In this document: positions 1-5,350 of the stretch, piece after piece
Layout of the letters: each line of letters opens with the position of its first letter
Position numbering within the stretch: the first letter of the stretch is position 1
NCBI GenBank assembly: GCA_934553185.1
Contig: CAKTFF010000181.1
Location: forward strand, 1 to 5,350
Direction of reading: 5' to 3'
DNA length: 5,350 bases
From: an uncultured Devosia sp.
GTDB lineage: Bacteria; Pseudomonadota; Alphaproteobacteria; Rhizobiales; Devosiaceae
The notes under the pieces: generated by a model
Told to the model about the DNA's origin: nothing
The model's database searches: none
Seen by the model: only the letters and a program-made list of their open reading frames with translations
Translations under genes and position numbers: made by a program

Positions 1-780
1 GGGCGCGATGCCGATCCGGTGGAAGCGGTGATAAAGCCGCTGGTGCGCTCGGGTCTGCGCCTGCTGTGCCTTGACGAATTTCACGTGCACGACATCACCA
101 ATGCCATGCTGCTCCATCGCCTGTTTGAGAAGCTGTTCAGCCATGGCGTGACCCTGGTCGCGACAAGCAATGTCGTGCCGGACGATCTCTACAAGGATGG
201 CCTCAACCGGCAGCTGTTTTTGCCGTTCATTGCCTTGCTCAAGCAGCACACGACTGTGGCCTCCCTCCCGGCGGCGCAGGATTATCGTCGGATGAAGTTT
301 GCCGGGCAGCAGGTCTATGCATTTGGTTCGCCGGCGGAAACGCGGCCGGTCATGGATGCGCTCTGGCTTCGGATCACGGGCGGGCAGGCGGGCGCACCGG
401 GCAGTGTCGAGAGCACCGGTCGGCAGATCGCCGTGCCACTGGTGGCGATGGGCGCAGCGCGTTTTGGCTTTGCCGACCTTTGCCTCAAGCCGCTGGGGTC
501 GCGCGATTTCGTGCGACTTGCCCAGCGGTTCGACTCAGTGGTGATCGACGACGTGCCACAGATGGACCGGACGCGATCGGACGCGGCCAAGCGCTTCATT
601 CTGCTGATCGACACGCTGTATGACCGGGGCGTCAAGCTCGGGGCGAGCTTTGCCGTGCCGCTCGAGCAATTGGGGCAGGACGACAAGACGGCGTTCGAGT
701 TTCAGCGCACCGTGTCGCGGCTGCTGGAAATGCAGAGCGAAGAGTATCTGGCCAAGGGGCTGCGCGACGCGGTGGCCTAA
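1..780 (+). CDS. zapE: Cell division protein ZapE (AFG1-like ATPase), C-terminal part; 5' end lies outside the window
   Basis: The frame is open from base 1 and ends at TAA 778-780, giving 259 visible residues. An internal GTG at 19 is not the real start, because family-like sequence already precedes it. ZapE is a cytoplasmic P-loop ATPase of the AFG1 family, associated in E. coli with the FtsZ ring during constriction. In the visible part I see a Walker B strand (LLCLDEF, residues 21-27), a sensor-like TSN (55-57) followed by PDDLYKDGLNRQLFLPFI, and the conserved C-terminal block VIDDVPQMD...DAAKRFILLIDTLYD (about 181-208). It ends in the family-like FEFQRTVSRLLEMQSEEYL. The Walker A lysine loop would lie upstream. 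Family members are usually about 370-390 residues, so roughly 110-130 are missing. No frameshift is visible. It lies 134 bp upstream of mdh on the same strand, a common neighbourhood in Hyphomicrobiales. The family call is firm; the division role is carried over from E. coli. Confidence 0.93.
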   Translation, partial: GRDADPVEAVIKPLVRSGLRLLCLDEFHVHDITNAMLLHRLFEKLFSHGVTLVATSNVVPDDLYKDGLNRQLFLPFIALLKQHTTVASLPAAQDYRRMKFAGQQVYAFGSPAETRPVMDALWLRITGGQAGAPGSVESTGRQIAVPLVAMGAARFGFADLCLKPLGSRDFVRLAQRFDSVVIDDVPQMDRTRSDAAKRFILLIDTLYDRGVKLGASFAVPLEQLGQDDKTAFEFQRTVSRLLEMQSEEYLAKGLRDAVA

Positions 781-1877
<1,097 letters not shown>

Positions 1878-1887
1878 TACTCTCAAC

Positions 1888-1970
1888 AGCCCTCATGGTG
1901 AGCCTGTCGAACCACGAGGGCGTGCCCGCATCCTGCCACGCCCCCATCCTTCGACACGCTCAGGATGAGG
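1888..1970 (+). repeat. REP/BIME-like inverted pair of hairpin repeats between mdh and sucC (pair A)
   Basis: Two hairpin units face each other. The left unit pairs 1889-1899 with 1911-1921 around the 11-nt loop GAGCCTGTCGA (1900-1910), with one A·C mismatch (1895/1915). The right unit pairs 1942-1950 with 1962-1970 around TCGACACGCTC (1951-1961), with one C·A mismatch. Read on the opposite strand its loop is GAGCGTGTCGA, one base different from the left unit. The arms can also pair with each other, for example GGGCGTG (1918-1924) with CACGCCC (1937-1943). The unit resembles short palindromic repeats scattered through intergenic regions of many alphaproteobacterial genomes. That is recollection, not a search. 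The element sits 10 bp after the mdh stop, where it could slow 3' exonucleases or modulate read-through into sucC. There is no T tract, so it is not an obvious intrinsic terminator. Bases 1971-2007 hold only the palindrome GGTCGACC (1991-1998). Confidence 0.85.
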
Positions 1971-2019
1971 TCTACTTTCAGATCGGCTCCGGTCGACCAC
2001 CCACCCCAAGGGGACCCAA

Positions 2020-3219
2020 ATGAACATTCACGAACATCAGGCCAAGGAACTGCTCAAGAGCTATGGCGCTCCGGTTGCTGCTGGCGTTGCCATCACCTCG
2101 GCCGATGAGGCCGAAGCCGCTGCCCGCCAGCTGCCCGGACCGCTTTATGTGGTCAAGTCGCAGATCCATGCCGGCGGTCGCGGCAAGGGTAAGTTCAAGG
2201 AACTTGGCCCCGACGCCAAGGGGGGCGTGCGCCTCGCCAAGACCGTGGATGACGTGGTGGCCTTCTCCAAGGAGATGCTGGGCAATACGCTGGTGACCAA
2301 GCAGACCGGCGAGCAGGGCAAGCAGGTCAACCGCCTCTACATCGAAGACGGCGCCGACATTGCGCGTGAACTCTACTGCTCGCTGCTGGTGGACCGAACC
2401 ACCGGCCGCGTGTCCTTTGTGGTCTCCACCGAAGGCGGCATGGACATCGAGGCGGTGGCCGAGGAAACCCCGGACAAGATCATTGCCGTTGATATTGACC
2501 CGACCACGGGCGTGACCGACAAGGATGTCGCTGAGATCGTTGGCGCGCTCAAGCTCGAGGGCGACGCGGCAGCCGATGCCAAGACCCTGTTCCCGATCCT
2601 CTACAAGGCCTTCACCGAAACGGATATGAGTCTCCTCGAGGTCAATCCGCTGATCGTCATGGAAGACGGGCACCTGCGCGTGCTCGACGCCAAGGTGTCG
2701 TTCGACAACAATGCCGCCTTCCGGCACGAAGAGCTCAAGCCTTTGCGCGACCTGTCCGAGGAAGATGCCAAGGAAATCGAGGCGAGCAAGTTCGACCTCG
2801 CCTATGTGGCGCTCGATGGCAATATCGGCTGCATGGTGAATGGCGCGGGCCTCGCCATGTCGACCATGGACATCATCAAGCTTTACGGCGCCGAGCCGGC
2901 CAACTTCCTTGACGTGGGCGGCGGCGCCTCCAAGGAAAAGGTCACCGCAGCCTTCAAGATCATCACCGCCGATCCGGCCGTCAAAGGCATCCTGGTCAAC
3001 ATCTTCGGCGGCATCATGCGCTGCGATGTGATCGCCGAAGGCGTGATCGCTGCCGTCAAGGAAGTGGGCCTCGAGGTTCCGCTGGTGGTGCGTCTCGAAG
3101 GCACCAATGTCAAGGAAGGCAAAGCCATCCTCGACCAGTCCGGTCTCAACGTCATCTCCGCCGACGACCTCGACGATGCCGCGCAAAAGATCGTCGCTGC
3201 CGTTAAGTCCGCCGCCTAA
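2020..3219 (+). CDS. sucC: Succinate-CoA ligase (ADP-forming), beta subunit
   Basis: The 399-residue beta subunit of succinyl-CoA synthetase works with SucD to convert succinyl-CoA, nucleoside diphosphate and phosphate to succinate, CoA and NTP. It starts [16 protein letters not shown], as the family does. An ATP-grasp domain fills the N-terminal half: Lys46 and the Gly-rich loop GGRGKG (52-57) bind nucleotide, and EVNPL (207-211, with Asn209) and Asp223 are the metal ligands. The C-terminal CoA-ligase domain carries [11 protein letters not shown] (267-277, substrate Asn274), the GGG turn in [13 protein letters not shown], and FGGIMRCD (329-336), whose GIM replaces the E. coli GIV. Motif positions from the metal site onward run 10 ahead of the 388-residue E. 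coli protein. The start is well supported by a strong Shine-Dalgarno, AAGGGGA (2008-2014), 5 nt before ATG 2020. ADP rather than GDP use is inferred from bacterial relatives. Confidence 0.97.
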   Translation: MNIHEHQAKELLKSYGAPVAAGVAITSADEAEAAARQLPGPLYVVKSQIHAGGRGKGKFKELGPDAKGGVRLAKTVDDVVAFSKEMLGNTLVTKQTGEQGKQVNRLYIEDGADIARELYCSLLVDRTTGRVSFVVSTEGGMDIEAVAEETPDKIIAVDIDPTTGVTDKDVAEIVGALKLEGDAAADAKTLFPILYKAFTETDMSLLEVNPLIVMEDGHLRVLDAKVSFDNNAAFRHEELKPLRDLSEEDAKEIEASKFDLAYVALDGNIGCMVNGAGLAMSTMDIIKLYGAEPANFLDVGGGASKEKVTAAFKIITADPAVKGILVNIFGGIMRCDVIAEGVIAAVKEVGLEVPLVVRLEGTNVKEGKAILDQSGLNVISADDLDDAAQKIVAAVKSAA

Positions 3220-3242
3220 GCCCCAACAGAGCATCAAAACCC

Positions 3243-4151
<909 letters not shown>

Positions 4152-4176
4152 GCGCCTAGCGCTGAATACAATGAGA

Positions 4177-4267
4177 CCTCATGGTGAGCTTACACGAACC
4201 ATGCGGTCGAGCGAGTGGAGCCCGTCGTGCCACGCCCTCGTGGTTCGACAGGCTCACCATGAGGGCT
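4177..4267 (+). repeat. REP/BIME-like inverted pair of hairpin repeats downstream of sucD (pair B)
   Basis: This has the same design as pair A. The left unit pairs 4177-4185 with 4198-4206 around a 12-nt loop GAGCTTACACGA, with one T·C mismatch. The right unit pairs 4234-4244 with 4256-4266, an 11-bp stem with a single G·U wobble in the transcribed strand, around TCGACAGGCTC. Bases 4231-4267 are the exact reverse complement of 1888-1924. The two arms can alternatively pair with each other through a perfect 13-bp stem (4177-4189 with 4252-4264). The left unit is the most diverged of the four in its loop. The hairpins start 26 bp after the sucD stop and could protect the sucCD mRNA 3' end; that role is inferred. 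Small reading frames through this element give repeat-derived peptides and are not genes. Confidence 0.85.
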
Positions 4268-4369
4268 ACTGGGCAGCCAGGGCGATATGCCGACCACCAT
4301 CGGTCGCGCTTCGGACACAGATTGGTGTTAGGCCCACCAGTGCCCGAGGCAAAATAAGCGAGATGAGCC

Positions 4370-4397
4370 ACGGCCCCGCTCAGGGGTCGTTGTAGTT
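4370..4397 (+). terminator. Terminator-like hairpin between sucD and sucA
   Basis: ACGGCCCC (4370-4377) pairs with GGGGTCGT (4383-4390) across the 5-nt loop GCTCA. This is an 8-bp, GC-rich stem with one G·T wobble. The tract that follows, TTGTAGTT (4390-4397), is only moderately T-rich, so termination may be partial. It lies 218 bp after the sucD stop and 114 bp before the sucA start. It could therefore end the sucCD transcript or act as an attenuator in a longer leader. The stem is plain in the sequence; function is inferred. Confidence 0.45.
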
Positions 4398-4417
4398 AAC
4401 AGGATACTAGGGATAAG
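4390..4417 (+). promoter_or_regulatory. Weak sigma-70-like promoter candidate for sucA
   Basis: TTGTAG (4390-4395) and GATAAG (4412-4417) are separated by 16 bp. The -35 box matches 3 of 6 consensus positions and the -10 box 4 of 6. The candidate is supported mainly by position: it lies just after the terminator-like hairpin and would start transcription about 25 bp before the upstream ORF. The -35 box overlaps the terminator tail. Chance matches of this quality are common. Confidence 0.2.
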
Positions 4418-4429
4418 CGGTCAGTATCC
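4402..4429 (+). promoter_or_regulatory. 7+7 bp perfect inverted repeat in the sucA leader; possible operator or RNA hairpin
   Basis: GGATACT (4402-4408) and AGTATCC (4423-4429) are exact reverse complements separated by 14 bp. Half-site centres are 21 bp apart, two helical turns, which would put both on one face of the DNA as for a dimeric regulator. The repeat spans the weak -10 candidate. In RNA it would be a 7-bp stem with a 14-nt loop. I do not recognise the half-site as that of a known regulator. Confidence 0.35.
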
Positions 4430-4449
4430 GACACAATTTCAGGGACCGC

Positions 4450-4515
4450 ATGGACCGGCACCGCCGGTTGTTGAGAAGGATGGCGAGGGTCACGCCTCGC
4501 GACACAAAGCGATGA
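4450..4515 (+). CDS. Possible Arg-rich 21-codon upstream ORF (leader peptide) overlapping the sucA start
   Basis: ATG 4450 opens a frame of 21 codons that ends at TGA 4513-4515. The stop overlaps the sucA ATG (4512-4514) in an ATGA arrangement typical of translational coupling. AGGGA (4441-4445) precedes the ATG by 4 nt, a better Shine-Dalgarno than anything in front of sucA itself. The peptide begins MDRHRRLLRR and has 8 arginines of 21 residues. A second in-frame ATG at 4480 directly follows AGAAGG. It has no recognised domain. It could be a regulatory leader peptide or simply chance in GC-rich DNA; coding status is unproven. Confidence 0.25.
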   Translation: MDRHRRLLRRMARVTPRDTKR

Positions 4516-5350
4516 CACGACAGGAAAAGAACGACACGTTCTTGCTGACTTCGTTCCTTTATGGTGGGAACGCCGACTATATCGAGCAGCTCTATTTCCG
4601 CTACCAGACTGATCCAGACAGTGTCGACGACACCTGGAAAAGCTTCTTCTCCCGGCTCGATGACGAGCAGGGCGTCGCTCAAAAGAATGCCGAGGGTCCA
4701 AGCTGGGGCCGGCAGGACTGGCCGCAGAGCCCCAAGGGCGAGCTGGTCAGTGCGCTCGATGGCGACTGGGGCGACATCGCCGTCAAGACCGAAAAGGCCG
4801 TGGCCAAGAAGGCCGAGGCGCTGGGCGTTGCCAAGTCATCGGTTGCCGATGTGCTGCAGGCCACGCGCGACTCGATCCGCGCCATCATGATGATCCGTGC
4901 CTATCGCATGCGCGGACACCTGCATGCCGATCTCGACCCGCTCAAGATGAAGGCCGACGAGCCGGCGCCCGAGCTCGACCCCAAGAGCTATGGCTTCACC
5001 GAAGCCGATTACACCCGCAAGATCTTTATCGACAACTATCTGGGCCTTGAATACGCGACGATCCCCGAAATGCTGGCGATCCTGCAGCGCACCTATTGCG
5101 GTACGCTGGGCATCGAGTTCATGCATATTTCCGATCCCGAAGCCAAGCTGTGGATTCAGGAGCGGATCGAAGGTCCCGACAAGGAAATCACCTTCACCAA
5201 GGAAGGCAAGCGCGCCATCCTGAGCAAACTGATCGAGGCGGAAGGCTTCGAGAAGTTCATCGATGTCAAATATACCGGCACCAAGCGCTTCGGCCTTGAT
5301 GGCGGCGAATCCACCATTCCGGCGCTCGAGCAGATCATCAAGCGCGGCGG
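4512..5350 (+). CDS. sucA: 2-oxoglutarate dehydrogenase E1 component, N-terminal part; 3' end lies outside the window
   Basis: The frame from ATG 4512 stays open to the window edge (279 complete codons plus two bases); the full protein is usually about 950-1000 residues. E1 is the thiamine-diphosphate-dependent decarboxylase of the 2-oxoglutarate dehydrogenase complex, which makes succinyl-CoA with SucB and Lpd. The N-terminal segment FLYGGNADYIEQLYFRYQTDPDSVDDTWKSFF (15-46) is split here only by my numbering and matches the E1 family N-terminal helix region. Further on are IRAYRMRGHLHADLDPL (from 128), a FMHISD motif (His205) and TKRFGLDGGES (257-267), the substrate-site region. The thiamine-binding domain would lie beyond the edge. 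No in-frame ATG, GTG or TTG occurs in about 120 bp upstream, which fixes the start despite a poor Shine-Dalgarno. The start overlaps the stop of a possible leader ORF. The identification is firm. Confidence 0.95.
   Translation, partial: MTRQEKNDTFLLTSFLYGGNADYIEQLYFRYQTDPDSVDDTWKSFFSRLDDEQGVAQKNAEGPSWGRQDWPQSPKGELVSALDGDWGDIAVKTEKAVAKKAEALGVAKSSVADVLQATRDSIRAIMMIRAYRMRGHLHADLDPLKMKADEPAPELDPKSYGFTEADYTRKIFIDNYLGLEYATIPEMLAILQRTYCGTLGIEFMHISDPEAKLWIQERIEGPDKEITFTKEGKRAILSKLIEAEGFEKFIDVKYTGTKRFGLDGGESTIPALEQIIKRG

Larger units (their letters stand above)
4152..4511 (+). other. sucD-sucA spacer, 360 bp: repeat pair, terminator-like hairpin, inverted repeat and leader ORF
   Basis: This is the largest gap in the window. 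From left to right it holds a small hairpin AGCGC/GCGCT (4151-4163) overlapping the sucD stop, repeat pair B (4177-4267), about 100 bp with only weak stems, and then the sucA leader elements from 4370 on. The weak stems are CGACC/GGTCG near 4289-4304 and TGGTG/CACCA near 4323-4339. No protein or tRNA is evident in 4268-4369. Its size and content contrast with the 23-bp sucC-sucD gap and suggest that sucA is expressed at least partly on its own. Confidence 0.6.

Noticed and set aside
19..21. GTG as a start for the first gene
   Set aside because: The frame is open to base 1 and the residues before it fit ZapE, so the gene simply begins outside the window.
1888..1970. CRISPR repeat or IS-end interpretation of the palindromic units
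   Set aside because: There are only four diverged units in inverted pairs, with no regular spacers, no transposase frame and no target-site duplication that I can see.
1978..3237. Long open frame on the minus strand opposite sucC (419 codons)
   Set aside because: Same effect: sucC explains the region completely, and the antisense translation is low-complexity and resembles no family I know.
4156..4395. Small frames on both strands through repeat pair B, giving peptides containing MVSLSNHEG and VRQAHHEG
   Set aside because: These peptides are translations of the palindromic repeat, a familiar source of spurious hypothetical proteins. There is no ribosome-binding site or domain.
4396..4701. 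Minus-strand frames of 91-101 codons covering the sucA leader and sucA 5' end
   Set aside because: They run antisense into a well-supported sucA start, have no recognisable domain, and would conflict with the + strand leader elements.

Overview
The window is a stretch of core-metabolism chromosome from an alphaproteobacterium, most likely of the order Hyphomicrobiales (Rhizobiales). The evidence is the gene order zapE - mdh - sucC - sucD - sucA, all on the + strand, and proteins that read as typical alphaproteobacterial forms: a 320-residue LDH-like malate dehydrogenase, a 399-residue SucC and a 302-residue SucD. Codons are strongly G/C-biased at third positions. A Devosia-like genus is possible, but that is an impression from memory, not a demonstrated assignment.

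Layout. 1-780: the C-terminal two thirds of ZapE, cut by the window edge. 781-914: a spacer with short, mutually exclusive hairpins ahead of mdh. 915-1877: mdh. 1878-2019: a spacer mostly filled by a pair of short inverted palindromic repeats (REP/BIME-like). 2020-3219 and 3243-4151: sucC and sucD, 23 bp apart. 4152-4511: the longest spacer (360 bp). It holds a second repeat pair, a terminator-like hairpin, a 7+7 bp inverted repeat and a possible 21-codon upstream ORF whose stop overlaps the sucA start. 4512-5350: the first 279 codons of sucA, running off the window.

The genes form a consecutive part of the TCA cycle. SucA is the E1 part of 2-oxoglutarate dehydrogenase, whose complex makes succinyl-CoA. 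SucCD converts succinyl-CoA to succinate with substrate-level phosphorylation. Mdh oxidises malate to oxaloacetate. ZapE is a cell-division ATPase that often sits beside mdh in this order and is not a TCA enzyme. The E2 and E3 genes (sucB, lpd) would be expected beyond the right edge.

The coding content is ordinary and I see no undescribed protein system. The observations worth a second look are all non-coding. One repeat arm occurs as a perfect 37-bp inverted repeat on both sides of sucCD. The repeat units show compensatory stem changes. The sucA leader looks layered (terminator-like hairpin, inverted repeat over a weak promoter candidate, Arg-rich upstream ORF coupled to the start).
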